From Leptolyngbyaceae cyanobacterium JSC-12 (GTDB lineage: Bacteria; Cyanobacteriota; Cyanobacteriia; Leptolyngbyales; Leptolyngbyaceae): a DNA stretch of 64,000 nt. Location of the stretch: the NCBI GenBank assembly GCA_000309945.1, contig CM001633.1, positions 766,723 through 830,722 on the forward strand, given 5' to 3'. A program made the position numbers and the translations under genes. This document shows positions 35,410 through 43,779 of the stretch, one piece after another (the stretch's first letter is position 1; the number at the start of each line of letters is the position of its first letter). Under the pieces are notes generated by a model. The model was not told where the DNA came from, made no database searches, and saw nothing but the letters and a program-made list of their open reading frames with translations.

Positions 35410-36629
35410 CTATTTAGACCACATTTTAGAAATAGCAGCTTCAGCCCGTCCACTCCATTCGTTGTTAAAAGTTTCTGCTTGGGCTTTTTCCATTAGACTC
35501 TTACAAATATTTCCCCAATGCTTTGCCTCTTCATTAGGTTCATAATACGGTTTGAAAATACCGTTTTTAATAATGCATTTATCTTCAACAAGAACTACAT
35601 CACCGGGAACACAGCAAACTAGTTCGTCATGGACCAGCATACAAATTTTTGCGTCTGTCCCTAAGAACTCATCATATACGTAATCCATTGAGAGCTTAAT
35701 TTGTGTAGAACCATATCCTTGAATTTGAAAGTTGACTCCAGACCTAGCAGGGCTGGCACCCGCTTGTTTGCTGTTATCTTCTGCCACCCATCTCAACCTT
35801 CCGTCACGATTTCTACTCCATCCACGAACGGTGCAAAGATGTCCAATTTCCTTCGCCCACTTGTGAAATCCTGGATACGTTTGCTCGTGACGTTTGATCC
35901 AATCAGCGCAAAGTTCTTCTTTGACGTGGTAAAGGTCGGACATTGCCTTTGATGTCTGACCGTATATGATCACTTAGCCCCTAATTACTTAGGGAGTAGA
36001 CTATACCTTAGTTGTTGTTTTGTGAAAAACAGAACAACAACTCCTGCCGTATTACCCATTTTTGAGTCTCAGAGTCACCTTATCCACTGGACTTAGGCTA
36101 TCTTCAGTCGTTACACCATTCGATCATATTTCTAAGATCCCTGGCTCGGTATTGCCGCTCGTATGAGTACGGTTTCACCGAATTGAGCAGGTTTTACTTC
36201 GGCTATCACTTAACCGAAATTTACTCGCTTTGCATAGTCGCGAGGTTTTCCCTTCTGAGTAATTAAACTCTCATTCTTAGCAATATCTACCCACTCGTGC
36301 CGTTGCTTTCCTACAAATAAATGTGGAAAGCAACAACCCATGCAAGTTAGAGTATGCAAGTCTGCGTCCGGGTTTGGATAAAATACTTGCTTGCCGTCTT
36401 TGACTACCTGTTTTCCATCCAGGTCTAACAAAGGTAAGGTTTCTTCTGACAAAAACGCTTTCAGCATTGTCTGGTCCTGAGAAAGGACGGCAGCAATATA
36501 CAGTTCTTGTGAACTGAAGTCCACTGAAAGTAGAACGTATCCAGGTGGAGCGACAAACCCTCCTCTTGCTGTTAGTGAAAGCCTGACAGTTGTACCACCT
36601 GCTTTTATTGCTTCTGTGGTTTGATTCAA
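35410..36629 (-). CDS. polA: Family A DNA polymerase, C-terminal part (two exons interrupted by a group I intron)
   Basis: Exons are 36629-36213 and 35970-35410, giving 325 residues. Exon 1 carries motif A (LLSVDFSSQEL) and the start of motif B (RDYAKRVNFG). Exon 2 continues it (IIYGQTSKAM) and has motif C (LVHDELVC) with the catalytic Asp. It is the palm/finger half of a DNA polymerase I-like enzyme; the exonuclease and early palm are on a separate gene upstream. Translation likely begins at TTG 36629, with GGAGG five bases ahead. Without splicing, exon 1 ends at a TAA two codon positions into the intron, which would truncate the protein in the O-helix. Confidence 0.9.
35971..36212 (-). other. 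Group I self-splicing intron (242 nt) in the polymerase gene
   Basis: The 5' exon ends UUUCGGU and the intron guide GCCGAAG (36203-36197) pairs with all seven bases, with the U-G wobble at the splice site that marks group I P1. A likely P7 pairs GACU (36109-36106) with AGUC (36002-35999) in AAGGUAUAGUC. GUUGUUGUU/AACAACAAC forms a P8-type hairpin just before it, and CCCUAA-GUAA-UUAGGG forms P9 with a GNRA loop. The intron ends in G (35971). Splicing joins Asn-Phe-Gly to Ile-Ile-Tyr-Gly. No endonuclease is encoded. Confidence 0.93.
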
Positions 36630-36644
36630 TGCATCCTCCAGTGA

Positions 36645-36857
36645 TTAACGTTGTGTTAACGCACGACCAAGCCTGGTTAATCGATAAGGCTTCTCAGTTA
36701 TTAAACGTTTTGAAATTAACAACTTCAATAACTGATGAATCTGCTTACGATTAAACCTGGTTTCTAATGCCTTATAAGGCAAAACTAGCTTGTTGTCGGT
36801 ACCAAATGCACGAAGAACAACTAGCTCTTCTTCACTCACTGGTGTAAACCCTAGCAT
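36645..36857 (-). CDS. Small winged-helix-like protein inside the split polymerase
   Basis: The 70-residue protein looks like a winged helix-turn-helix: RKQIHQLLKLLISKRLITEK followed by PYRLTRLGRALTQR. It lies between the two polymerase genes and is in the same frame as the C-terminal gene, separated only by one TAA and 15 bases, so readthrough would fuse them. It overlaps the 51-residue gene by 26 bases. Function is unknown; it could bind DNA at the fork or be an insertion remnant. Confidence 0.65.
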   Translation of the reverse strand: MLGFTPVSEEELVVLRAFGTDNKLVLPYKALETRFNRKQIHQLLKLLISKRLITEKPYRLTRLGRALTQR

Positions 36858-36987
36858 TTTCTTTTTCCTTTATTCGAAGGTCTACCTTATCGATAGTCGC
36901 TAGTAGCGCAGCTTTAACTGCGTACCATTGTTCTAAGGTCAAGTCACCAAGCTCATCTAAGTTAATAAAAGTCTCTACGCTTTGCAT
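36832..36987 (-). CDS. Small hypothetical protein inside the split polymerase
   Basis: A 51-residue frame from ATG 36987 (MQSVETFINLDELGDLTLEQ...) ends at TGA 36832. It overlaps the end of the N-terminal polymerase gene by 13 bases and the start of the winged-helix gene by 26 bases, forming a chain of coupled frames. It is helical and acidic, with no known family. Short length makes it less certain. Confidence 0.5.
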   Translation of the reverse strand: MQSVETFINLDELGDLTLEQWYAVKAALLATIDKVDLRIKEKENARVYTSE

Positions 36988-38390
36988 GGCGGCACCCAAT
37001 CAGGAATAAGAGATTCGTAGTTTGCGGAGCTAGGGAAAAGTTTTTCCCGCTCTCGTTCAATCTCGACATACGTTCTAGCAGATACGTTCTGCAGATTGGG
37101 TCCACTAGACGAACTACGTCCAGTGGCAGCACCGAGAACGTCTAATCGGGAGTGGATACATCCAGTGAGAGGATTGATGTGACTTCTCAAATCCATCGAG
37201 TAAAGCTTGCGTAACTGCTTATACTCAATGACCAACTTCGCAAGTTCAGAAGCTTGTACTGCCTCGCATTCGGAATAATCAAGGATTTGTCGGTACAATT
37301 CCTCTTCATCCTGGTCAACAAACTCGGTTGCTCCCTCTTTTGCTATCTCTTCTGTTAAGTCAATAAATCTCTCTAAGACTTGCGTTTGAGAGTTATCTAG
37401 CTCTAAGCCCACTTGTTTATTAATTAACTCTTTTAGAATTTGAGGGTTGTTAAGAGCTTTGTACGATCGCTGAGTAGGTAACTTCGTGTCTCCCCAAAAA
37501 GAAGGCTCAGTATCTAACCCAAACTTTACGCACAACTTACTAGCAACTGTAGTTAAAGCTCCTTCTCCGGTGCTTGGGTCCTGGATAGATTTTTGAATTT
37601 GGTCAAAGATTTCACGCGAAGCTGGCAACCCGTTGTATTCCATCTCAGCAGCTACTACTGCCATCTTCATTTCTAATGGCAAGATAGCACTCATGCCTAA
37701 TCCATGTGAACCTTCAACCCCATCAGCAAGAATTGGACTGTAAGGTAACGGGTCACAGATGACCTTCAAAAACAAGTCATGTAAATCAAACAGATACTTA
37801 ACGTCGTTAGCTGCGTACTTCAACTTATCAAAAACCCAGTATTTATAACCCTCTGACTCTCGATTAGTAAAATCTGGACGTGCATACCAGTCTGTCGTCT
37901 GTTCTGCACCTTTTCCTACCAGGTTAATACCTAAGTAATCTCGGCATAGGTCTGCTAACGTATGCCCACACAATTTACCGTATTTACTACCTGTGGCATT
38001 TGTTATTAACTTCGCCATCAGTCTAGTACACCAGAGGTTTGAAGGTACTATGCCGTAGTGTCGCTTAAGGAACTTTCCGTCGAACTGAGCGTTATGAAAG
38101 ATCAGTTTTTTACGGGACACGAGTAAATCATGCATTAGCTGCGGATTATACCCGTTACGTTCTAGAAGAAGAATGTCAAACACGATAGGCACATCGTCTC
38201 TGCCCTGTAAAGTTAGCACACTTATCCTTCCTGTATGAGGGTCTAATGCACTCGCTCCTTTTAGGTGACGATATTGAGGTAAAGTATACGTCTCTGAATC
38301 CCCTGCTAATTCCTCAAAGGATTCTAGATGGTCAACGAAAAGACAGTACTCATCACGTTCTGTAACATAAACGAACTCATCTTTACTCAT
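36975..38390 (-). CDS. polA: Family A DNA polymerase, N-terminal part with 3'-5' exonuclease
   Basis: The ATG at 38390 (MSKDEFVYV) is preferred over 38420, as it overlaps the upstream stop by only 8 bases; the product is 471 residues. A DnaQ-like exonuclease comes first, with DSET (Exo I, near 36), FHNAQFDGKFL (Exo II) and KYAANDVKYLFD (Exo III), so proofreading looks intact. The polymerase thumb and early palm follow, ending with the GAATGRSSSSGPNLQN motif just before motif A. After it come about 30 extra residues and a stop. Together with the 325-residue C-terminal part the total (796) is near a normal polymerase. Confidence 0.9.
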   Translation of the reverse strand: MSKDEFVYVTERDEYCLFVDHLESFEELAGDSETYTLPQYRHLKGASALDPHTGRISVLTLQGRDDVPIVFDILLLERNGYNPQLMHDLLVSRKKLIFHNAQFDGKFLKRHYGIVPSNLWCTRLMAKLITNATGSKYGKLCGHTLADLCRDYLGINLVGKGAEQTTDWYARPDFTNRESEGYKYWVFDKLKYAANDVKYLFDLHDLFLKVICDPLPYSPILADGVEGSHGLGMSAILPLEMKMAVVAAEMEYNGLPASREIFDQIQKSIQDPSTGEGALTTVASKLCVKFGLDTEPSFWGDTKLPTQRSYKALNNPQILKELINKQVGLELDNSQTQVLERFIDLTEEIAKEGATEFVDQDEEELYRQILDYSECEAVQASELAKLVIEYKQLRKLYSMDLRSHINPLTGCIHSRLDVLGAATGRSSSSGPNLQNVSARTYVEIEREREKLFPSSANYESLIPDWVPPCKA

Positions 38391-38697
38391 ATGAGGTGAT
38401 AAACGAATTAGGTGCAACAACTTCTGGTATAGAGCTAATAAGACTTGTACTATCTGCCCTTACTTTGTCTCGTACAGTTTGGAAATCATCTGTTTCTGAG
38501 GCTTGTGCGGCTTGCTGAACCTTCTCATCACGTTCTATTTGCAAGTCAGCAAGTCTAGCTTCAAACCATATCTGGGCAAATACACAACCTTGAAGATTTT
38601 TTATTAACTCCTCTTGCTGACTACGTAACCTAACTTCAATAGCTTTTAACTGATTAATCTGCTCAGTGTATTCTTCAATTAGTAAAGTCTCTCTCAC
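38383..38697 (-). CDS. Small coiled-coil protein
   Basis: The 104-residue protein is almost all helix, with heptad-like Leu/Ile/Gln patterns (EEYTEQINQLKAIEVRLRSQQEEL). A Cys lies near 41. It overlaps the polymerase gene start and probably is its operon leader. It could be a structural adaptor in the replisome; no family is recognised. Confidence 0.6.
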   Translation of the reverse strand: MRETLLIEEYTEQINQLKAIEVRLRSQQEELIKNLQGCVFAQIWFEARLADLQIERDEKVQQAAQASETDDFQTVRDKVRADSTSLISSIPEVVAPNSFITSYE

Positions 38698-38718
38698 AGT
38701 AAACTCCGTAAATGAAAT

Positions 38719-38746
38719 GCCTCGATTAGAAAATTCTAATCGAGGC
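38719..38746. terminator. Perfect 13-bp hairpin between recA and the polymerase operon
   Basis: GCCTCGATTAGAA and TTCTAATCGAGGC are exact complements with only two bases between, 27 bases after the recA stop on the minus strand. The T-rich stretch after it (ATTTCATTT) fits a terminator, though not a textbook T run. It separates recA from the coiled-coil and polymerase genes. Confidence 0.75.
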
Positions 38747-38772
38747 TAGCCACTACCACCAAGCTCACTATC

Positions 38773-40845
38773 CTATATAGGAAGCGTGATTAGGTGGTCG
38801 TATAATTTGTTGAAAATCTCTGGGTTGGCTTTTAGGAAAGCAGTAACGCTATCGATGCCTTGTCCAATTTTGGACTCTACTCCATATTGAGTTGCAACTT
38901 CGTCGCTGAATTTATACCAGGACCCAGATCTGTTGACCAGTCCGGCATAGACTAGTTCTCCAGCTAACACGTCTTCAGGAACAATGCCATCTGCTTTATA
39001 GATGTTTACGTCAACACTTTCCCGTACAGAACCATTGGTGTGATTTTTTTGGATTTTTACTTGAGTAATTTGACCTTTAATAAATCCATCTTTAGTTTTG
39101 ATAGCTTCCTTCTTCATAAGTTGAAGCCGCAAAGATGGCATGTGCCTTGCTCCATGCCCACCTGGAGTTCCAGTGGAATTGTGCACATTGATTCCGTACA
39201 AGTTGCCAGCAAAATAATTGTGAGTATCCGCCACTTCCAGATCGTACATTGTTTGCTCACCAATATTGGCTTTTGAAACCCCTGTAATAGTCAGGTGGCG
39301 AGGTACAACTTGTTGGTCTATCAACCAAGTTTTAGGAGTGTTTAAGCGCTCAACTTCTAAATGCAAAGCATCCTGAGCAAACGTTGGTACCCAATCCTTA
39401 ATAAGTTCTGATAACTTCTTAAAGGCATTTTGAGTGAGAAGAATCCCTTCTTGGCTAGACACGATGAGAATTTCAGATGCCTCGCACTCTATGAAATCTA
39501 CCCACATTTTGTGGGCACGTTCTGTATCTGCCTTAGCTCGATACTGCTTAAATAGATGGTCGAGCCTGATGAAAAAGGTATTTTGGTCTGTCGATAGTTT
39601 TGGCTTTACTACGTTTGCTACAAACCAGGCAGTTGCCATCTGTGGGGTTAAACCCAACTGTCGAGGTATAGTTCTAACTAGTTTATGAGATGGATCAGCA
39701 ATGTAATATTGCTTTTTGAATATTGCCATCTCCTCGTCTTGCCGAGAACGTCGCATAACTCGGTTGTTATGCTCATTTGTTCTCAGCTCTAGTAGTTCTT
39801 CTAGAAGTGAATTAATCCACTCATTAAACCTTGGGTCAAGATTACTTGCGGTGTAGCAAAGTCTTGCTGTGCCAAGTTTAGTTTGTTCCAAATAGAACAA
39901 GCCTGAGAGCAATAAACCGTGTAACAATCCATACCCATCTGGGCTTGCAGTAATAGAAGTATACGCAGATGTGACAACATCATCCGGTTTTAACTGAGCA
40001 GATGGTAGATCACCCCGATTAATGGTAGGGACTATATGATCGTGCGTAGTTACTAAACGTCCAGGCATTTCTAAAAACTGAACAGCAATCCAATCTTTAG
40101 ACTTACCGTTGATAAACCAGTTGGTGACTGGTTTTGAAACAATTTTACCCGTATCTATGTCTTTAGACAGTACATTTACTGAAAGTTTTTCTCTAACTAC
40201 GGTTTCTATCGATTTTCGGGTTCCATCACTTAACGAGATTTTCATACTTGCTGGAAGACATCCACCCCCTGGACCACCAATACTAGACCGGATTTGGTTT
40301 GTAAAAACTAGAATACCCTGGTTGTCGTCTACTACTGGCACGAGCAAACTTTTAGCGTGGTTAATAAATCGGGAGAGGTAAGCAACACCTCTGGACTCGT
40401 CAATGCTTTTAGCCAAAATGTCAGATGGAACTAATGCTTCTATTGAGTCTAGAAAAGCAATTCTATGCTCACCTGATTTGAAAAATTCGATTAGAATTTC
40501 TATCGCTTCTTCGGCTGTAGGTGGCTTAGCATAGAAAAAATCGGATAGTTGAAATCTTTCCCTAGTGTTATTTGAGAAAGCTTTCCTCTCCATATCTAAG
40601 TACATTCCGATCCAACCTTGCTTTTGGGCGGCACTTAGAATTGCAAAACAAGTACTGCTTTTGCCTGCGTCAGGTCCACCATAAATCTCTGTGATTCTAC
40701 CGATAGGTAACCCACCACCCAATGTTCTATCCAGTGAAATAATATTTGTACGTAAAAATTTGAGTTTAGGGTAGTCTCCAAACTTTACGTAACTCTGTTT
40801 AGCAAATAAATTTTGAACTGTACTAATTTCAGATAGCTCTACCAT
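38773..40845 (-). CDS. recA: RecA recombinase with intein
   Basis: The 690-residue precursor gives a 329-residue RecA after loss of an intein (196-556). The recombinase has Walker A YGGPDAGKSST near 55-65, Walker B HRIAFLDSIEAL near 127-138, the L1 loop region NQIRSSIGGPGGG next to the splice point, and a GGHGARHMPSLRLQL segment after it. It would form filaments on single-stranded DNA for recombination-based replication and repair. The gene has its own terminator downstream. A 33-base gap separates it from the next gene upstream. Confidence 0.95.
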   Translation of the reverse strand: MVELSEISTVQNLFAKQSYVKFGDYPKLKFLRTNIISLDRTLGGGLPIGRITEIYGGPDAGKSSTCFAILSAAQKQGWIGMYLDMERKAFSNNTRERFQLSDFFYAKPPTAEEAIEILIEFFKSGEHRIAFLDSIEALVPSDILAKSIDESRGVAYLSRFINHAKSLLVPVVDDNQGILVFTNQIRSSIGGPGGGCLPASMKISLSDGTRKSIETVVREKLSVNVLSKDIDTGKIVSKPVTNWFINGKSKDWIAVQFLEMPGRLVTTHDHIVPTINRGDLPSAQLKPDDVVTSAYTSITASPDGYGLLHGLLLSGLFYLEQTKLGTARLCYTASNLDPRFNEWINSLLEELLELRTNEHNNRVMRRSRQDEEMAIFKKQYYIADPSHKLVRTIPRQLGLTPQMATAWFVANVVKPKLSTDQNTFFIRLDHLFKQYRAKADTERAHKMWVDFIECEASEILIVSSQEGILLTQNAFKKLSELIKDWVPTFAQDALHLEVERLNTPKTWLIDQQVVPRHLTITGVSKANIGEQTMYDLEVADTHNYFAGNLYGINVHNSTGTPGGHGARHMPSLRLQLMKKEAIKTKDGFIKGQITQVKIQKNHTNGSVRESVDVNIYKADGIVPEDVLAGELVYAGLVNRSGSWYKFSDEVATQYGVESKIGQGIDSVTAFLKANPEIFNKLYDHLITLPI
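39178..40260 (-). other. Intein of RecA (361 residues)
   Basis: It starts at Cys196 after GGPGGG and ends YGINVHN556, followed by Ser557 of the extein. Block A is CLPASMKISL and block B is VTTHDHIVP (T-x-x-H). A middle region of about 230 residues corresponds to the endonuclease; the best LAGLIDADG-like helix (LLHGLLLSGLFYL) has no acid, so homing is probably lost. Excision joins GGPGGG to STGTPGGHG in the DNA-binding loop region. Confidence 0.93.
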
Positions 40846-40878
40846 GTTTTCTCACGAGAATGTTAAAAAATACTATTC

Positions 40879-41358
40879 TTACGAACAGCCGTATTTCACT
40901 TGAAGTAATGCAAGATAGTCAGCTGTGACAGTAAAGCTCTCTTGTACTTCGCGTGTGACCACTTTTATTAATGCTTCTAGCGTTTGTCTTACTCTAAGCA
41001 AAACAACTTGTCTGCTTTCTTCGTAAGACAGGTCATACGTCTCTTGCAGACGTAAGGCAAAAGTATCTATTATTGCTAAATTTTTAGAAATGTTCAGGAC
41101 ATAAAGCAACAACTCTAAGCTTTCAAGTAAGTCCTCAGATAACCAATACCGAACATTTGACATTAATGCTCGGTCAATTGTTCGGTATTCCTGGGTAGCT
41201 ATATCACTAGCTAAAAGTATAACTTCCCCAATGGTTCGATTTCCTGTAAGAAGAATGGCTCTTAAACTTTCTAATAAACGCAATAATTCAGGCTGTTCGT
41301 ACTCAAAGTTTATTAACTGGTCAATAATTTTGTCGGAGGTTCTTGTTGATGTTTTCAT
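40879..41358 (-). CDS. Hypothetical helical protein upstream of recA
   Basis: The 159-residue protein is strongly helical and Leu-rich, with no Cys except near the end (YGCS). No family is recognised. It precedes recA by 33 bases and may be in its transcript. Confidence 0.55.
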   Translation of the reverse strand: MKTSTRTSDKIIDQLINFEYEQPELLRLLESLRAILLTGNRTIGEVILLASDIATQEYRTIDRALMSNVRYWLSEDLLESLELLLYVLNISKNLAIIDTFALRLQETYDLSYEESRQVVLLRVRQTLEALIKVVTREVQESFTVTADYLALLQVKYGCS

Positions 41359-41379
41359 GTTCGTGCATGGTAATATCGC

Positions 41380-41934
41380 CTACTCCTGCATAGCAGCAAT
41401 CCCTCTTTCGGCTAAAGAAAGAAGGTTAGAGTAAGCGTCTAAAGTCAGAATTACAACTGTTTCAGACTGTTTTTCCACGGTAACCACCCAGGTGGTGATT
41501 CCCTGCGCACGACCTTTTTCAAACTCAGCGCTGCTGATGCCAAAACTACGACCAGTAATCCGTAGTTTTGCGTCAGCACGAAAGTAACTATCTAATATTG
41601 AAAAGTCCCCGTCTCCAAATATAGCTCCAGATTTCGAGGTTTTTTGAATTATCTTGTTTTTTATTTTATCTTCATTCTTCAGCCCCCTTTTTGTGAACCT
41701 ACTGTTAGGGGATTCTTTACGTCTTGATTTTATAGCCACTTTCTCAGACTTAACTGTTTTGCGGTGATCTTCTAAAAACTCTTGATGCGGGTGTTTAAGT
41801 AACTCAGACTCAACGACGGGGTTATATAAAAGCTTACCCGTCAGTTTTCCATTACCTGCACTACATATATTACAGAGCCTTAAACGGTTTTTACAATTTT
41901 GGTAAAAATCGACTGGGCAGCGTTCTAATTGCAT
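41380..41934 (-). CDS. Putative PD-(D/E)XK-type nuclease with zinc-binding N-terminus
   Basis: The 184-residue protein opens with CPVDFYQNC...CNIC, a pattern for one zinc. Its C-terminal part has GDFSILDSYFRADAKLRI near 112-127, where an Asp and a following Asp-Ala-Lys fit the PD-(D/E)XK core, then SFGISSAEFEKGRAQGITTWVVTVE, a helix-strand unit common in phage resolvase-like nucleases. The middle is Lys-rich and probably disordered. Position beside recA fits recombination. Assignment is by eye and tentative. Confidence 0.5.
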   Translation of the reverse strand: MQLERCPVDFYQNCKNRLRLCNICSAGNGKLTGKLLYNPVVESELLKHPHQEFLEDHRKTVKSEKVAIKSRRKESPNSRFTKRGLKNEDKIKNKIIQKTSKSGAIFGDGDFSILDSYFRADAKLRITGRSFGISSAEFEKGRAQGITTWVVTVEKQSETVVILTLDAYSNLLSLAERGIAAMQE

Positions 41935-41985
41935 ACATATACTCTGTTACTTTGAGTTAGCCTAAACTAAACAATTTGGTGGGCT

Positions 41986-42363
41986 ATGAGCTATCTTTTG
42001 ACGGGAACTGCTAGTGTACAAGCGTTGTCCGGCGCACAAGATTTTCAGACTTTAGTAAAGTACTCCCTGTCTGCCTTAGAGGTAGACAGCAGCCTAGTCA
42101 TTCCGGTCACACTTGCACCTAATACTCCATTCACTATTCCCCTGACTTCCTTACAGGAAGTGCAAGTCATTGTAGTCAAGTCAAAGACCGTTACACCTGT
42201 TGAAGTAAGCCTGTTCCAAACCACCGGAGTTGATACTTGGACAGGACTTCCTTCGCAATTTCAAATGTTTGTAAGATCAGATGCAGTCGTTGTTACTCAA
42301 CTTAAACTTAGGAGTACTGCTGTAACTGCCGTGGAGGTAATCGTAGCTGGTAAATTCACTTAG
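41986..42363 (+). CDS. Small beta-rich phage structural protein (hypothetical)
   Basis: The 125-residue protein is rich in Val, Thr, Ser and Leu with no Cys. It resembles the 122-residue protein at 4819 in style: a repeated strand pattern and a C-terminal VVAGKFT end. This suggests a virion decoration or tail protein. A 6-bp stem (AGCCTA/TGGGCT, 41959-41964 and 41980-41985) ends exactly at the ATG. It converges with the next minus-strand gene, overlapping by 8 bases. Confidence 0.6.
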   Translation: MSYLLTGTASVQALSGAQDFQTLVKYSLSALEVDSSLVIPVTLAPNTPFTIPLTSLQEVQVIVVKSKTVTPVEVSLFQTTGVDTWTGLPSQFQMFVRSDAVVVTQLKLRSTAVTAVEVIVAGKFT

Positions 42364-43039
42364 AAACATTAAACGTCTGTTTAATAGTTTTTCGAGTAGT
42401 TTCTGTTGCTAATGAGATACATTCATTTATTTCTTTTTTTGTCAAGCTAGCGTAAAAATTCTTTGCGAATTCTCGACAGTCTTCCAATAACAATACGTGA
42501 TTTAAGTCATAAGGTACTCTTGAGTCTGTTTGTAGGTATCGGAAACCACATACAAAGGCTGCTGCTGCAACCACACTTTTTGGGTGTGATAAGACTAGTC
42601 CATAACTTAAATCTGGAAAATAATCCCCAAACACGTCATCCACTTGTTGCCACCGAAACTCATCCGTGGTTAGCCAACAACATAATGCCGTGGGTAAATT
42701 TACTCTGTCTGCATCTGCTTCCATCAATCTACAGATTAACAAACCTTCTGGATTACCTGCCATTTGACGTTCTTCGGAAGTTTCAGTCGCGACTTTTGAC
42801 ACTACTAGCTGCATTAGATAAAAACATTCAAAATACTTTTGCAAAACAAATTTATTACTGGGTAGATGATACAAACCACCCTTATCATTTCTCGCCCAAC
42901 TGGTTTCTTCAGGGCGTAAAAACAGGATGCCTTGTCTTTGAGAAAGGCAAATATCTACAAAGAATTGCCGCATAACGGACCACCGACTCATCTCTTGGAA
43001 CTTATCAAGTAGATGATCTAACTGATTCTGATTCTCCAT
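42356..43039 (-). CDS. Hypothetical protein upstream of PhoH
   Basis: The 227-residue protein has mixed helix-strand composition, several Cys (CLSQ, CFYL, CRLM, CCWL) and no recognised family. It starts back-to-back with the plus-strand PhoH gene, only 8 bases apart, so the two share a divergent promoter region that overlaps both start codons. Confidence 0.55.
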   Translation of the reverse strand: MENQNQLDHLLDKFQEMSRWSVMRQFFVDICLSQRQGILFLRPEETSWARNDKGGLYHLPSNKFVLQKYFECFYLMQLVVSKVATETSEERQMAGNPEGLLICRLMEADADRVNLPTALCCWLTTDEFRWQQVDDVFGDYFPDLSYGLVLSHPKSVVAAAAFVCGFRYLQTDSRVPYDLNHVLLLEDCREFAKNFYASLTKKEINECISLATETTRKTIKQTFNVSK

Positions 43040-43047
43040 GAAGACGA

Positions 43048-43716
43048 ATGAAAGATAACGACAACAAAAACAGATTCAAATTAACCTGTGATCAGAAAAA
43101 ACTGGCGCAAAGTATCTGGCAAAACGACATTACTCTGGCGTTTGGAAGTGCTGGTACGGGTAAGACCGCAACCACACTGCAAACTTTTTTGGATCTTATG
43201 TCACACAATCACATCAATAAAATTGTTTGTGTGCGTTTGATAAGTGACACCTTTGACGAGCATCTTGGCGCTTTACCAGGAGATAAAGACGAAAAACTAA
43301 CTCCCTTTCTTGGTCCATTAATGGACAACCTTACTCAATTATTAAAGCCAGGACCATTAGAATACCTTCTAAACAAGAATCAAATAGAAGTTATCCCTGT
43401 TAGTCACGTCCGAGGACGTACCTTTTTTCAATGCGGAGTGATCGTTGATGAATGTCAGAACATGTCTGACGAAATGATCTTGACGATCGCTACTCGTATT
43501 GGAGAAGGAAGCCGTATGGTTTTCTGCGGTGACCCGATGCAGAGAGATTTCAGAGGACGAAATGGGATAGCCTATGCCTGTCGTCTATTTAATAACATTG
43601 AAGGTGTTGGTGTCGTACATCTACCAGACCAAAATATTTGCCGCCATCCTTTAATCAAAGACATTCTAAAACAAGCTAAGGCACTTGCTGCAAATGAAGT
43701 AGAAACTAGTAAATAA
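43048..43716 (+). CDS. PhoH-like ATPase
   Basis: The 222-residue protein has Walker A AFGSAGTGKTATTL near 31-44, Walker B CGVIVDECQNMS near 128-139 and RMVFCGDPMQRDF near 155-167, the three PhoH signatures. Lengths in phages are similar. PhoH is a common phage accessory gene; the function is not well fixed (RNA or fatty-acid metabolism under phosphate stress has been proposed). It leads a plus-strand run of PhoH, phosphoesterase and tail fibre. Confidence 0.92.
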   Translation: MKDNDNKNRFKLTCDQKKLAQSIWQNDITLAFGSAGTGKTATTLQTFLDLMSHNHINKIVCVRLISDTFDEHLGALPGDKDEKLTPFLGPLMDNLTQLLKPGPLEYLLNKNQIEVIPVSHVRGRTFFQCGVIVDECQNMSDEMILTIATRIGEGSRMVFCGDPMQRDFRGRNGIAYACRLFNNIEGVGVVHLPDQNICRHPLIKDILKQAKALAANEVETSK

Positions 43717-43751
43717 TCGAGTACGCAGCAAACCTTATTAAAGATTTGAAT

Positions 43752-43773
43752 GGAGGGGACTACATTCCCCTCC
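43752..43773 (+). terminator. Hairpin between phoH-like and phosphoesterase genes
   Basis: GGAGGGGA and TCCCCTCC form a perfect 8-bp stem around CTACAT, followed by GTTTTA and then the ATG at 43780. It may terminate phoH transcripts, but it also sits right before a start codon and hides a GGAGG in its stem. Confidence 0.65.
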
Positions 43774-43779
43774 GTTTTA

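Noticed and set aside
36629-36975. A split intein joining the polymerase halves
   Set aside because: The N-terminal gene ends PPCKA and the C-terminal gene starts without His-Asn; no intein blocks are present.
36645-36987. A second group I intron between the two polymerase genes
   Set aside because: No P1 or P7 core was found, the stretch carries two overlapping frames with coding character, and joining the flanks does not restore a continuous polymerase.
9-41934. CRISPR array or tRNA genes in the phage part
   Set aside because: No spaced direct repeats of CRISPR type and no cloverleaf with the TTC loop pattern were seen; absence is by eye only.
42463-42975. A 170-codon plus-strand frame opposite the gene at 42356-43039
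   Set aside because: The minus-strand frame has better codon pattern, start spacing to PhoH and length; the plus frame has no site or motif.
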